NCBI RefSeq assembly: GCF_030389965.1
Contig: NZ_CP128399.1
Span: 434,001 to 498,000 of the forward strand
Length of the DNA stretch: 64,000 nt
From: Candidatus Chlorohelix allophototropha
GTDB lineage: Bacteria > Chloroflexota > Chloroflexia > Chloroheliales > Chloroheliaceae
Reading direction: 5' to 3'
The notes below the pieces were generated by a model. It made no database searches, had not been told where the DNA came from, and saw only the letters and a program-made list of their open reading frames with translations. Positions 49,962 through 59,462 of this stretch are shown here, in pieces. Within the stretch, counting starts at the first letter, position 1, and each line of letters starts with the position of its first letter. The translations under genes were made by a program, and so were the position numbers.

Positions 49962-50684
49962 TTAGGTGACTATTGTAGCATTACGAGAGGATAGCGGTAA
50001 GCGGTCACCCGATTCAAAGCGGCGCTTACCTTTATTCGAAAAGAGCGTAACGCCTTTCCGTCCCAACACAAGCCATTCTTCACCTGAACAAATCAGTCCG
50101 GTCGAGCCTTCAACCCCAACGATTGTCCCATTGCGGCTGGAGAATCGGCTGATTCCACTCAACCAACCCGGTATTTCATCAAAATGAGGAATCACTACAA
50201 GTCCCGGCACTAGCCCAAGCGCTTTTTCGCTTCTGAAAAAGGGAGGGAAGCCGGGTAAATAGCCTGCCAACGCCATAGCGCCTGCCGAGCAACCCACTAC
50301 TACCCCGCCATTCTCATAAACCCCTTTAATGGCTTGCCAACAGGCGGTATCCTTGAGGGTTTGCAGCAAATATTGCGGCTTTCCACCGGAGAGATACACA
50401 AAATTACATTCGGAGATTTGGGCTGCCATCTGCGTCGAATCAGCCTCAGACCGATTCAATACCATTACGGCTTGTGCCTCTGCGCCGAGTTTCTTGAAAT
50501 GGCGCACGCCCATTTCCGCCCAGCGCTTCGGGACTCTATTGCCATCCGGCGCGGAAGCGGTAGGCAATATTGCTACTCTGCCCGGTTCTCCCAACCGCTC
50601 TAGCAAGAGCCGATCCAGTTCTTCGATTGGTTGCAGAAACTCGCCAGACCCTACCAGCGCCACAGCGCCAAACTTCTTGATCAT
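49962..50684 (-). CDS. Peptidase S51-like (cyanophycinase/dipeptidase E family) protein
   Basis: The 240-residue protein starts at ATG 50684 (AGGGAG upstream; the frame to 50720 lacks a site). GGVVVGCSAGAMAL holds the Ser nucleophile elbow, and VYLSGGKPQYLL and VVIPHFDEIPGW match the class I amidotransferase-like fold of S51 enzymes. The partner cyanophycin synthetase is not in the window, so the substrate is open. Confidence 0.83.
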   Translation of the reverse strand: MIKKFGAVALVGSGEFLQPIEELDRLLLERLGEPGRVAILPTASAPDGNRVPKRWAEMGVRHFKKLGAEAQAVMVLNRSEADSTQMAAQISECNFVYLSGGKPQYLLQTLKDTACWQAIKGVYENGGVVVGCSAGAMALAGYLPGFPPFFRSEKALGLVPGLVVIPHFDEIPGWLSGISRFSSRNGTIVGVEGSTGLICSGEEWLVLGRKGVTLFSNKGKRRFESGDRLPLSSRNATIVT

Positions 50685-50768
50685 GTCTCCCTTTATTTCT
50701 ATATAAGTGATAGATTGCATGTATAGCTTAACGCTTTAAGGCAAGGTATAGCAAATCAGATTGCCCCT

Positions 50769-51842
50769 TCAATTTGCTAATTTTATGGCTTCTAGCGCAT
50801 CAATAACGGGCCAGCGGTGCGCTACCGAGCCATGTTCTACATCACTGAAAAAATGCTTGAAAATAGGAATATTATTCCAAGAACTGAGCCTATTAAAATT
50901 CTCAAAATCGTTTTCTTTAACCAGTTCATCCTTACCGAGAATAGCTATTCCTATTTTGACCTCAATGATTTGTTGCTGGCAATATTTGACTGCTTCCACT
51001 ATCTTGCTGTCAATTCCTCGGTATAGAGTGGTTAAAGTTTTAAATCCGAAGGCAAATGCAATAAAGCTGTAAGAGAGACGGGAAGCAAGGTCATTTTTAA
51101 GCTCGTGGTGTATGAGGAGAGATTCGCGGTGTTGTTCTTCGGTGATATGCTGCCCGGCGAATATTTTTTCCAGCAATCCCTTTAACAGGATGTGTCTGCG
51201 TTTTAGATATTGCTTTTCAACTTCCTCTGAATTTGCTAGCCCGGATTGATTGCCTTCCAGCGCCGTGTCGATGGCTTCAAGTTCGCTGGTAATTTTATTG
51301 CGTTCGCTGCTATCGGGGATGATATTAGGCAACATCACTTTTAGCAAATATTTGCGTTGCTCGATAGCTTGTTCGTCGTTGCTGGTACTCAGCGGGTAAA
51401 GATGGTATTGGTCATACAGACCGATATTTTTTATTACTTTGCCCAATCTTAACCCTACTTTACCTACTCCTCTAAACCCTCTAAAGCCCATACCGGGCGG
51501 AGAAATAAAGATAATCTCAAGCGCCTTGTTAGGCATATCCGCACTTTCTGAGAGGGCTTTCATCAGGTCTAGCACTTCAATGCTTCCTAGAGAGTGGGCA
51601 TATACTCTTATTGTTCGACCTTTCGCACGGCTGATTAATTCTTTGGCAAGGTTATGATAATGGGTGGAAAGCCTTTTTTCGCCGCTCTTAAGACCGGCTC
51701 TAGTAGTTAGTGAGGAAATTACAAACCCTTTGCTCCCGATATATTCTCGTAATCCGGTTAAATATCTTCCGCCTCCTTTTAATCCTGCAAAGATAACATG
51801 ATAATATTCCGAATTGACTTGTTCCTGTTCAGCCTGAGTCAT
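50769..51842 (-). CDS. Alpha/beta-hydrolase-like protein with helical C-terminus
   Basis: The 357-residue protein starts at ATG 51842 (AGGAAAG upstream). The N-terminal third resembles an alpha/beta hydrolase with nucleophile elbow YAHSLGSIEVL and a preceding VIFAGLKGGG. The remainder is helical and charged, without a clear acid or His. It may be a lipase-like or non-catalytic member. It follows a large empty region upstream (51843-52160) where no convincing gene was seen. Confidence 0.6.
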   Translation of the reverse strand: MTQAEQEQVNSEYYHVIFAGLKGGGRYLTGLREYIGSKGFVISSLTTRAGLKSGEKRLSTHYHNLAKELISRAKGRTIRVYAHSLGSIEVLDLMKALSESADMPNKALEIIFISPPGMGFRGFRGVGKVGLRLGKVIKNIGLYDQYHLYPLSTSNDEQAIEQRKYLLKVMLPNIIPDSSERNKITSELEAIDTALEGNQSGLANSEEVEKQYLKRRHILLKGLLEKIFAGQHITEEQHRESLLIHHELKNDLASRLSYSFIAFAFGFKTLTTLYRGIDSKIVEAVKYCQQQIIEVKIGIAILGKDELVKENDFENFNRLSSWNNIPIFKHFFSDVEHGSVAHRWPVIDALEAIKLAN

Positions 51843-52160
51843 AGTCTTTCCTTTGCATGCTGAAATAATCTTTCCGACCTTTCCCAATGAAAGGCGGCAA
51901 AGTATCAAAAGATAGGACTAAGTTTTAAAACACACAGGCTGTGGAAAAAGAAAGGTCGTGGTAAAATCGTGGCAAAAAGCTTCTACTATTACACCCGTAA
52001 TAGCTCACAACTTAAATTGAATAGAGAAAACCATCTTTATAAAGCTTATGGCGTATCCTTATATACTTCAAGTATCAAGTTATCACAGGTTCAGTGTATA
52101 AAGCAAGCTTACCCCGCTACTCATGGAGTTGTACCAATGCCTTACCTAGTGAATCTAATC

Positions 52161-52535
52161 TCAGTTTTCCTGTGACAATTGCACTGTGGAAATGAACTTG
52201 TGGGCTTCTGCTAACCGCTCCAGCAAAATTTGTTTTGTAATAGTGCAAGCCTGAATTATTGCAGGATTGGTCAGAGAATAATAGATGGTGATACCCTGTC
52301 GGCGAGTTGTAACCAACTCAGCCTGCCGCATCACCGCAAGATGTTGGGAGACGTTAGCTTGTCGCAACCCGGTAGCTTCCACCAATTCCGTTACCGTCCG
52401 TTCTCCCTCTTTAAGATTGTCTAGCAGTTCAAGGCGAATAGGATCAGCCAATGTGCGGCAAATCTCAGCCTGCATCCGATAAATTTTCTTGTCTATGCCA
52501 GTACCTGTATTCTCACTAGCTGATTCAGGCTTCAT
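52161..52535 (-). CDS. ArsR-family HTH regulator (copy 1)
   Basis: It is a 124-residue winged-helix repressor: CRTLADPIRLELLDNL, HTH TVTELVEATGLRQANVSQHL, wing TRRQGITIYYSL. It is paralogous to the gene at 52612. Cysteines 26 and 97 are kept in both copies at the same spacing, so they may form a redox or sulfane-sulfur switch as in SqrR/BigR; the exact positions do not obviously coincide with those proteins. It lies downstream of the sulfide-oxidation genes. Confidence 0.88.
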   Translation of the reverse strand: MKPESASENTGTGIDKKIYRMQAEICRTLADPIRLELLDNLKEGERTVTELVEATGLRQANVSQHLAVMRQAELVTTRRQGITIYYSLTNPAIIQACTITKQILLERLAEAHKFISTVQLSQEN

Positions 52536-52611
52536 GCTATTTCCTCTTTTTTCTTCATTTCTTGCCTATTATAGACATAAGCCCAAAATCTGTAAATTGG
52601 TAGCGGGATTC

Positions 52612-52983
52612 TCAGGTTTTGTCAGTAATTTTGACAGAAGAAATGATTTTATGGTTTTCGGTCAATTTTTCAACTAGAAATTGTTTTATTATATCGCACG
52701 CTTGCATAATAAAAGGATTTTTCAAGGAGTAATAAATTATTTTCCCATGTTGGCGATTTACCACCAACCCGGCTTGGCGCATAATTGCCAGATGTTGCGA
52801 AACGTTAGCTTGTCGCAACCCGGTAATCGAAACGAGTTCGTTCACGGTGCGCTCACCGTCTTTCAGGTTATCAAGAATTTGAATTCTCACCGGATTAGCG
52901 AGTGTTCGGCAGATTTCAGCCCTCATTTTATATATTCTTTTATCAATTTCAACTTCGTTATTGTCTGAATCAGATTTATTCAT
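52612..52983 (-). CDS. ArsR-family HTH regulator (copy 2)
   Basis: This 123-residue paralogue of the neighbouring regulator shares the segment TGLRQANVSQHLA and GERTV in the HTH. Cys25 and Cys96 correspond to the pair in copy 1. It lies between sqr (about 140 bp upstream) and copy 1 (76 bp downstream). An AT-rich palindromic stretch ATATATAT lies at its start. Control of the sulfur genes is inferred from position. Confidence 0.88.
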   Translation of the reverse strand: MNKSDSDNNEVEIDKRIYKMRAEICRTLANPVRIQILDNLKDGERTVNELVSITGLRQANVSQHLAIMRQAGLVVNRQHGKIIYYSLKNPFIMQACDIIKQFLVEKLTENHKIISSVKITDKT

Positions 52984-53124
52984 ATATATGCTCTTTTAGA
53001 AATTAACTGATATGTTCAATAACTTGAAAGGCGGGCACATATGTGAAAAATCATACATACCCGCTTTCTATCATTCGGTTATTGAGGGGGCTACTATCAC
53101 AAACGCTCAGGTAGCCAACTAATG

Positions 53125-54267
53125 TTATAAGACTCCAGTAGGTACCAAGTACCAATAGGCTTTATTGAAAGCCATTTTCTGGAAATGTACTATGGTGCTA
53201 GGTTCATGCAATTTTGGCGGGTGCTCGTAATTGAAGTCTAGCATAGAAGCTTTGCCATATCCCGATTCGAGGAAGCACATTACATGCCCTTTGTATTCAG
53301 AATGTTTCGGGTCTAGCTCGATACCTCGAAGGTCGGCTGATAAACGCTCTACGATAACAGGCGCTTCAAAATGAGCGGTGCTTCCGGCTTTACTAATCGG
53401 TAAGTCGGTGGTATCACCAAGCGCCCAGATATTTCTTATACCATTAACTTGTAGGGTGTTGCGCTCGGTTTTGACCCAACCCGATGCATCGGCAATCGGA
53501 TGCCCCTGTAGAAATTTTGCGCCTCGATGCGGAGGGGTCATTACTGCTAAATCATAGTTAAGTTCGGTACATTCCATCGATTTGAGAATTTTAGCTTCCG
53601 CATCAACTTCTTCAAGGTTAAAAAATGTTTCTATTGTTATTTTGCGTTCTTCTAGCAGCGGTTGGGCAGTGTCGGCAACACTTTGGATGCTGAATACTCG
53701 ATTTAGCGGGTAGGTATAGATAATTTCAGTTTTGTCCCGCAAACCACGATGGTGCAAATATTCTTCCAATAGAAAAGTGAATTCAAGAGGCGCAACTGGG
53801 CATTTGTGAGGGAGTCCCCCAACGCCAACAACTATCTTTCCGCCTTGAAATTCTTCTAAAGCAGCATGCAAGTGGAAGGAGGCTTCTTCGGTGTAAAAAT
53901 GATTGACCCCTTCCTTGAAGCCGGGAATATCATCAGGGTAAATATGTGATCCGGTGGCGATAATCAGGTAATCGTATTCCACTGTATTGCCATCACTCAG
54001 TGTAATTTGTTGCTTTTCGGTTTCAAGCTGAGAAACCTCACCGATTACTAGATTAACCCGCTTTCGCAACAAGCTTCTGACAGGTTTACTAAGCGCACGT
54101 GGGTCTTGTCGCCCAAATGGGACATATAACCAACCCGGTTGGTAAAGATGGCGTGCGCTGGCGCTTACAACCGTTATTTCTGCCTCTGAAGGTTTAAGTT
54201 TTTTTGCGAGAAGGTTAGCCACCAGTGTCCCGCCAGTGCCCCCACCCAGAACCACGATTCGTTTCAT
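53125..54267 (-). CDS. sqr: Sulfide:quinone oxidoreductase-type flavoprotein
   Basis: The 380-residue FAD enzyme has dinucleotide-binding VVLGGGTGGTLVANLLAKKL at the start, DYLIIATGSHIYPDDIPG, a cysteine in GGLPHKCPVAPLEFTF, and NIWALGDTTDLPISKAG. The family oxidises sulfide to sulfane sulfur and passes electrons to quinone at the membrane. A second Cys (HVMCFLESG) lies near the C-terminus. The neighbours tusA and the dsrE-like gene, which accept sulfane sulfur, support the assignment. Confidence 0.88.
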   Translation of the reverse strand: MKRIVVLGGGTGGTLVANLLAKKLKPSEAEITVVSASARHLYQPGWLYVPFGRQDPRALSKPVRSLLRKRVNLVIGEVSQLETEKQQITLSDGNTVEYDYLIIATGSHIYPDDIPGFKEGVNHFYTEEASFHLHAALEEFQGGKIVVGVGGLPHKCPVAPLEFTFLLEEYLHHRGLRDKTEIIYTYPLNRVFSIQSVADTAQPLLEERKITIETFFNLEEVDAEAKILKSMECTELNYDLAVMTPPHRGAKFLQGHPIADASGWVKTERNTLQVNGIRNIWALGDTTDLPISKAGSTAHFEAPVIVERLSADLRGIELDPKHSEYKGHVMCFLESGYGKASMLDFNYEHPPKLHEPSTIVHFQKMAFNKAYWYLVPTGVL

Positions 54268-54351
54268 ACTCAGTTACTCCTGAAAATTCTATGTGTGGGG
54301 ATTACCGGGCGTGCTATCAAAACAAGTCCGGCAATCGTTAATAACAGGGCG

Positions 54352-54591
54352 TTATTTTATTTTGCGGCAAATAAAGCGGGTACTACCTTCGAATGGTTCC
54401 ATACCCAAAAATTCTTGTTTAGCCTTTTCAATCCAAGCAGGAATATCCTTCTTGCTGCCTTCATCGCTGGAGATAACGGCGATTACATCACCCACCTGCG
54501 CGGCTTTCACCTGACGAATAAGTTCCATCAGGGGACCGGGGCAAAAACTACCTCGCGCATCTGATTCCTTGTTGATTGTTACCCCTTGCAT
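54352..54591 (-). CDS. tusA: TusA-family sulfurtransferase
   Basis: The 79-residue SirA/TusA fold has the persulfide-forming CPGP motif (residues 17-20, FCPGPLMELIRQVK). It carries sulfur between partners. AGGAG precedes ATG 54591. It lies between the dsrE-like gene and sqr on the same strand, consistent with handling sulfane sulfur from sulfide oxidation rather than tRNA thiolation. Confidence 0.92.
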   Translation of the reverse strand: MQGVTINKESDARGSFCPGPLMELIRQVKAAQVGDVIAVISSDEGSKKDIPAWIEKAKQEFLGMEPFEGSTRFICRKIK

Positions 54592-54641
54592 ATATATACT
54601 CCTAATTGAAGAATTTGTTCTTAAATGTTCTCTCTAAAATC

Positions 54642-55064
54642 TTAAACAAACAGAATGGCTCCGCCTTCGGACTCTTTAATAAAACTTGCCACGCCGGTAA
54701 CTTCGCTCACCACCGGTTCCAAGTCTTCCAGCTTAATATCAAACAAGTCCATAGTCATACCACATGCCTTAACGGTGACATCCCCGATTTCCATCACTTC
54801 TTGTAGGGTTTGCATCCAGTGAGGAACCTTCTTGGCTTGCATCATTTCCATCGCCGGACCGGCATATTCCTCAAAATCTTTGCTGAACTTCATGTTCTTC
54901 TGCCAATCACCCTTGCGGAAGCCCATCAAACCCCAGAAAGTAAGGAAGATTGTGGTCTTTTTACCCATTGCCGCAGCGCCGGCGGTCATAGTAACAGCCG
55001 CCATAATCTTGTCTACTGTGCCAGAAAAGAGAACGATTGAGAACTTTTCAGTATCTTCACTCAT
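54642..55064 (-). CDS. DsrE/DsrF-like (DsrE2-type) sulfur-carrier protein
   Basis: The 140-residue protein has FSIVLFSGTVDKIMAAV, a hydrophobic FLTFWGLMGF segment and the conserved cysteine in VKACGMTMDLF. These are typical of the DsrE2 group found beside TusA and rhodaneses. The hydrophobic middle suggests membrane association. It is the first gene of the sulfur cluster. Confidence 0.9.
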   Translation of the reverse strand: MSEDTEKFSIVLFSGTVDKIMAAVTMTAGAAAMGKKTTIFLTFWGLMGFRKGDWQKNMKFSKDFEEYAGPAMEMMQAKKVPHWMQTLQEVMEIGDVTVKACGMTMDLFDIKLEDLEPVVSEVTGVASFIKESEGGAILFV

Positions 55065-55122
55065 TTTGTAACTCCTTCTAAATTAAGCTGATATACAATA
55101 AAAGCTACTTTCATCTGTTCAT

Positions 55123-55136
55123 ATATTCGAATATTC
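55123..55136. promoter_or_regulatory. Operator-like palindrome upstream of the sulfur cluster
   Basis: ATATTCGAATAT is a perfect 12-bp palindrome overlapped by GAATATTC. It lies about 60 bases upstream of the dsrE-like start, where the promoter should be. ATTC/GAAT half-sites resemble those described for ArsR-type sulfide regulators, so the two ArsR proteins are candidate binders. Confidence 0.45.
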
Positions 55137-55327
55137 GCATATATCAAATATAAACTCCTCATGTAAAGGGCAAGGTGTAGGTTGGTAAAATCTAGGTATA
55201 TATTTTGGCGTTTTTAACGTGATTGTGGGAAAATACACAAATAGAATCGGAGAAACCAATCGGATTGCTTAATTTTGTGCAGCTTTTAAAAGGCAGGGGG
55301 AATAACTATATACTTAAGGGCGAAGTG

Positions 55328-56038
55328 TTATTTGCCGTTCCTCCGTACTTGCCTATATATACTTGTACTTCCAAGCAGCGCCAATAACCAGAATCCACCT
55401 GAAAGATAGCCTCCAATAACGTCGGTCAGGTAATGGACACCCAGATATATGCGGCTCAATCCGATCATAAAAATAAGGATTAGCATCAGCAACGCCCATG
55501 CTAGTCTTAGAGTGGTACGCTTGAAGTATTTCAGACCAATCCACAAGAGCAAGCCAAAATAGCAGAATGCTACTGTGGCATGCCCACTCGGAAAGCTGAA
55601 GGAATCGGGACGTTCTATTACACTAGTCCACATTTGCGGGCGTGGGCGGCGGAAAAGGAATTTCATTGCCTGATTGAGTATCAAGCCACCTCCTACTGTC
55701 AGCAGTAATAGCCAGCTATAAAAATAATATTTACGCCAGACAAATATTCCCACTGTGACGAGGGTCAGAATCACAATACCAAGTGCGTTTCCTAATGAAG
55801 TGAACAGCGTAAAAATTGTATCAAGTAGCGGATTTGCAAAACTATGTACCCAGTTTCCGAAATCGGAATCCAAATTAGTAAATTCGTTTTCCAGCAGATT
55901 TTCGGTTAACTCGCCAAAACACCACAGAAATATTAACGCCCCGGCTAATGCGCTTACCGCATATAAACCCAAATGTTTTATCAGGTTAAATAGCGTTTCG
56001 AACCAGGGGAGTTTTCTTAAGAATTTTATTATAAACAA
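55328..56038 (-). CDS. PAP2-superfamily membrane phosphatase
   Basis: The 236-residue protein has about six membrane helices and the three PAP2 motifs: KFLFRRPRP, FPSGHATVAF and SRIYLGVHYLTDVIGG. The active site faces outside. Likely substrates are undecaprenyl pyrophosphate or phosphatidic acid; sequence does not decide. It stands alone. Confidence 0.9.
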   Translation of the reverse strand: MFIIKFLRKLPWFETLFNLIKHLGLYAVSALAGALIFLWCFGELTENLLENEFTNLDSDFGNWVHSFANPLLDTIFTLFTSLGNALGIVILTLVTVGIFVWRKYYFYSWLLLLTVGGGLILNQAMKFLFRRPRPQMWTSVIERPDSFSFPSGHATVAFCYFGLLLWIGLKYFKRTTLRLAWALLMLILIFMIGLSRIYLGVHYLTDVIGGYLSGGFWLLALLGSTSIYRQVRRNGK

Positions 56039-56499
56039 TCGGTTTGTCCCATCCGAATGACCAACCCAGCCGCAACAAGTTGTGATAGTTCCTGCTCAGA
56101 TGTTATATATGCAATCTAACTATCTTGTCAACTTTCGCTTTCAGCCGGATTTTCAGACAAAGGGCGATTTATATTTAAATCCGTAAATCGAGGTTTGAGG
56201 TACATCGAACAGAGTGAGCGTTTTCAGGGGCGCGCAGACCCGTGCCCGATTCGGATTTCAAAGCGAATTACAGAGTTGGGCGGCTTATCATCTACCTTGT
56301 GGAAAATTCATGTTGGCAGATTTACGTTAGTGCTACTATCATTATGGCGAATGGCTGCCGGCTCTGCTAGAATTGATGGAATGGACGGTAGTTATCTGTA
56401 GATGCCGCCATACAAATGTAGCTACCGGCATCTAGCAGTAGATGTTGGGCTTGTATATCTACTCTAATGTTGGGCAGATGCAACAGGAAGGGTGCAACC
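56039..56499. other. Gene-free spacer upstream of the GC-rich gene
   Basis: No convincing coding frame exists in about 460 bp. An inverted repeat TAGATGCCG (56399-56407) / CGGCATCTA (56426-56434) and two copies of ATGTTGGGC (near 56441 and 56467) lie close to the gene at 56500. These could be a promoter-proximal hairpin or a scar of insertion. Base composition rises from AT-rich to GC-rich across the interval. Confidence 0.5.
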
Positions 56500-57015
56500 A
56501 TGATCCTCCCCAAAGACCGCGACCACCGCTTCATCACCATTCGCCGTGGGGGGATGCTCACGGACTCTGATCATCGACTCCTAGCTTTGTGGGCGGCTGC
56601 GTGCGCAGAACACGTTTTGCACCTCTTCGAGAAGGTGCAACCCTCGGATCCGCGCCCTCGCCAAGCGATCGAGCAGGCTCGGGCATGGGTGCGCGGCGAG
56701 ATCAAGATGTCTCAGTCCCGCGCGGCGGGTGGTCATGCCATGGCTGCCGCAAGAGATCTGCGTGGAGCCGCCAGGTACGCTGCATATGCTGCCGGGCAGG
56801 CGGCAGTGGTGGCACATGTCGCTGCACATGAGCTTGGTGCTGCGGCTTACGCGATCAAGGCTGTGCGTGCGGTTGCCCCCGGAAGCGAGGGTGAGAGCGC
56901 CGGTCGGATCGAGTGCCGTTGGCAACGCGAACAGCTTCCGGATGCGATTCGCGAACTCGTTCTGGAGGATCAGCGGTTACGAAATGAGATTTGCTGGTCA
57001 GTGTTCGACTGCTGA
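56500..57015 (+). CDS. Imm5-like putative immunity protein, GC-rich
   Basis: The 171-residue protein starts at ATG 56500 (GGAAGGG 8 bases upstream; ATG 56467 is the alternative). The segment SDPRPRQAIEQARAWVRGE, an Ala-rich helical middle (AARYAAYAAGQAAVVAHVAAHELGAA, given here in part) and the C-terminal WQREQLPDAIRELV match the putative immunity proteins with an Imm-5 domain, common in Actinobacteria. GC content and codon use are far above the surroundings, suggesting transfer. No cognate toxin is adjacent. Confidence 0.72.
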   Translation: MILPKDRDHRFITIRRGGMLTDSDHRLLALWAAACAEHVLHLFEKVQPSDPRPRQAIEQARAWVRGEIKMSQSRAAGGHAMAAARDLRGAARYAAYAAGQAAVVAHVAAHELGAAAYAIKAVRAVAPGSEGESAGRIECRWQREQLPDAIRELVLEDQRLRNEICWSVFDC

Positions 57016-57117
57016 TGGGCGTGACTAGCTTGTTTGTACTGCCCCACAAGTGCTTCGACCCACTGTTGCGAGCGCGTTACGTTGTCGCCGGAAGCGATTG
57101 AGTCCCTTGTTTATTTA

Positions 57118-58062
57118 TCATTCCAGCGGTTTGGGAGTCTCCAACGTAGCGCGGCGGATTGCGGCAGACTGGCGAAGGGCTACGGGAGCTTTGCGCCCGA
57201 TTGCCACCGCGCCGACCACTACGATTGCCACCAACGCGGTTATGAAGGTGATTTTTTCGCCGAGTAGGAAGCTGGATATTATCAGTGTCATGAAGGGTTG
57301 CAATAGCTGTAGCTGACCCACTCGCGCCACGCCACCCATCGCCAAACCGCGATACCAAGCGAAGAAGCCCACGTATTGGCTCAGAATCGCTACATAGAGG
57401 AAGCACAGCCATGCTTCGAGGGGGGCGTTGAAGAGCGGGGTTATGCCGGTGCGGGCTACTTCAAAGCCCATCATGATTGCCAATACGGGCCAGATTAGCA
57501 CCATTACCCAGCTTATAACTTGCCAACTGCCAAGCTCGCGGGAAAGGCGTGCGCCCTCAGCGTAGCCTACGCCCGAAGCGGCAACCGCACCGAGTAGCAT
57601 TAAGTCTGCCGGTTCGAGTGAGCCGCCACCTTGCGCCAGCGCGTACCAGATTACCGCACCGCTGCCGATGAGGCTGGCTGCCCAAAAGAGTGGCGAGGGG
57701 CGTTCTCCGGCGCGTATTGTCGCTGCCAGCGCAGTTGCCAGCGGTTGTAGGGCGAGGGTGATTGCGCCATGCGAGGCGGGTAACGTACTCATGGCAGCGG
57801 TGGCGAGCATGGGAAAGCCTAGCCCAATCATCAAGCCGATGATGTAAAGCTGCACTAGCTGTCGCCGATTCGGGAATTTCTGGCGAGTGAAGAATAGTAC
57901 CACCGCTGCCAATATTCCCGCTACTACCACGCGCCCTTCGCTGATGAACCACGGGCTGAAGCTGCCTATCCCGATGCGTGTAGCCGGAAGTGTCATGCTG
58001 AAAACTGCCACTCCGACCAGTCCTAGTAATAAACCTTTAGTTGCATTATTAGCATTTTTCAT
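57118..58062 (-). CDS. EamA/DMT-family transporter
   Basis: The 314-residue protein has ten predicted helices in two repeats (first LLLGLVGVAVFSMTLPATRI; second ADLMLLGAVAASGVGYAEG). The family exports metabolites. GGAGA lies upstream of the ATG. It is separate from the DMT protein at 26525 and not a close copy. It lies near an aminotransferase and a MocR regulator, which could suggest an amino-acid-type substrate, but this is positional only. Confidence 0.87.
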   Translation of the reverse strand: MKNANNATKGLLLGLVGVAVFSMTLPATRIGIGSFSPWFISEGRVVVAGILAAVVLFFTRQKFPNRRQLVQLYIIGLMIGLGFPMLATAAMSTLPASHGAITLALQPLATALAATIRAGERPSPLFWAASLIGSGAVIWYALAQGGGSLEPADLMLLGAVAASGVGYAEGARLSRELGSWQVISWVMVLIWPVLAIMMGFEVARTGITPLFNAPLEAWLCFLYVAILSQYVGFFAWYRGLAMGGVARVGQLQLLQPFMTLIISSFLLGEKITFITALVAIVVVGAVAIGRKAPVALRQSAAIRRATLETPKPLE

Positions 58063-58200
58063 TAATTAAGATGTCTCCGGAATTTAAAAACACAAAATTA
58101 TATTAAGGGAAGCCGGTTAACAGCCTCCCAGATTATTTAAATAAGGACATGTATAAGCGTGTTATGCTCAAGTACAAGTTTTATATGAATAAAATCAAGG

Positions 58201-59442
58201 TCAGCTAACAACCGCCGGAGTGGGTTGGCTGATATGCTCTTTTAAAAGTTCGCCGAGTAATCTTATACCTTCCCGAATTTTTTGCGGCGTAGAATTCGAG
58301 AAATTCAGGCGCATGGTGTTTTCGCCGCCGCCGTTCGGGAAGAAACTGCGCCCCGGCACAAAAGCAACCTTGCGCTCGATGGCGGTTTTGAGCAATTCGC
58401 TAGAGTCCATGCCATTCGGCAGCGTCACCCATAGGAACATGCCGCCCTTTGGTTTAGTCCAACGCACTTCCAGAGGGAAAAATTCTTGAAGCGATTGTAG
58501 CATCACATTGCGCCGTTCGGTGTAGGTCTGGCGGATAAGGTGAATATGCTCATCGAGGAAGCCGCTCTGCAAAAGCTCGTATGCTAAGAACTGGTTGAGC
58601 GAGGAAGTGTGTAAATCTGCGCCTTGCTTTGCCTGTGCCAGCTTGAAAATGACTTCGGGCGCAGCTACCACCCAACCCAACCGCAAACCGGGTGCGAGGA
58701 TTTTGGAGAAGGTGCAAAGGCGAATCACGTTGCCCGTATAAGAATCGCTAGGAGGATAATAGGCTGCGCTCAATGATAGCAAGGTGGGCAACGGCTCACC
58801 CTCGTAGCGCAACTCTCCGTAGGGGTCATCCTCCACTATCGGTAGGTTATATTTTGCGGAAAGGCGAGCAAGCTCAAGGCGGCGTTCTCCGCTCATAGTA
58901 AAGCCGCCCGGATTCTGGTAGTTGGGCAGGGCATAGATGAACTTGGGGTGTTTTTGCAAAAGTTGCTCAAGCTCATCGGTTATCATGCCATCATCATCGG
59001 TGGATACGGTCAGGTAAGCCGCTTGATAGGAGTTCCACGCTTGCAATGCGCCCAGATAGGTGGGCGATTCGGTCAGGATATAATCGTCATGATTTATGAA
59101 TATTTTGCCGAGTAGGTCTAACGCCTGTTGCGACCCGGTGGTAATCATGATGTTCTCGGTGCTGACTTTCATGCCCTCATGATTCAGACGGGCGGCGATG
59201 AGTTCGCGCAAGGGGGTGTAGCCTTCGGTCAAGCCATATTGCAAAGCCTGTGCGCCGTGTTCGCGCATAATGGTGACGGTAGCGCGTTCTATCGCTTCTA
59301 CCGGGAAAACTTCGGGAGCGGGTAAGCCGCCCGCGAAGGAAATAAAATCCGGGTGTTCGGTGAGTTTCAGCAATTCGCGGATGGCGGAGCTTTTCATACG
59401 CAACGCCCGCTCTGAGAACAAATCATTCCATATAACTGACAT
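58201..59442 (-). CDS. PLP-dependent aminotransferase (class I/II, LysN/2-aminoadipate type)
   Basis: The 413-residue protein has ITTGSQQALDLLGKIF, the NYQNPGG motif, VEDDPYGELRYEG, PLP lysine in CTFSKILAPGLRLGW and the C-terminal Arg in MRLNFSN. The fold matches 2-aminoadipate/aromatic/branched-chain transaminases. AAAGGAG precedes the ATG. It follows the MocR-type regulator by 20 bases and is likely co-transcribed. Confidence 0.92.
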   Translation of the reverse strand: MSVIWNDLFSERALRMKSSAIRELLKLTEHPDFISFAGGLPAPEVFPVEAIERATVTIMREHGAQALQYGLTEGYTPLRELIAARLNHEGMKVSTENIMITTGSQQALDLLGKIFINHDDYILTESPTYLGALQAWNSYQAAYLTVSTDDDGMITDELEQLLQKHPKFIYALPNYQNPGGFTMSGERRLELARLSAKYNLPIVEDDPYGELRYEGEPLPTLLSLSAAYYPPSDSYTGNVIRLCTFSKILAPGLRLGWVVAAPEVIFKLAQAKQGADLHTSSLNQFLAYELLQSGFLDEHIHLIRQTYTERRNVMLQSLQEFFPLEVRWTKPKGGMFLWVTLPNGMDSSELLKTAIERKVAFVPGRSFFPNGGGENTMRLNFSNSTPQKIREGIRLLGELLKEHISQPTPAVVS

Positions 59443-59462
59443 TTTATGACTCCTTTGTCGAG

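Noticed and set aside
51969-52175. 68-codon plus-strand frame upstream of the hydrolase-like gene
   Set aside because: It runs into the end of an ArsR gene on the other strand, has no ribosome site and shows no domain features.
56195-56401. 68-codon frame before the immunity gene
   Set aside because: No ribosome site, no recognisable pattern, mixed composition across an apparent junction.
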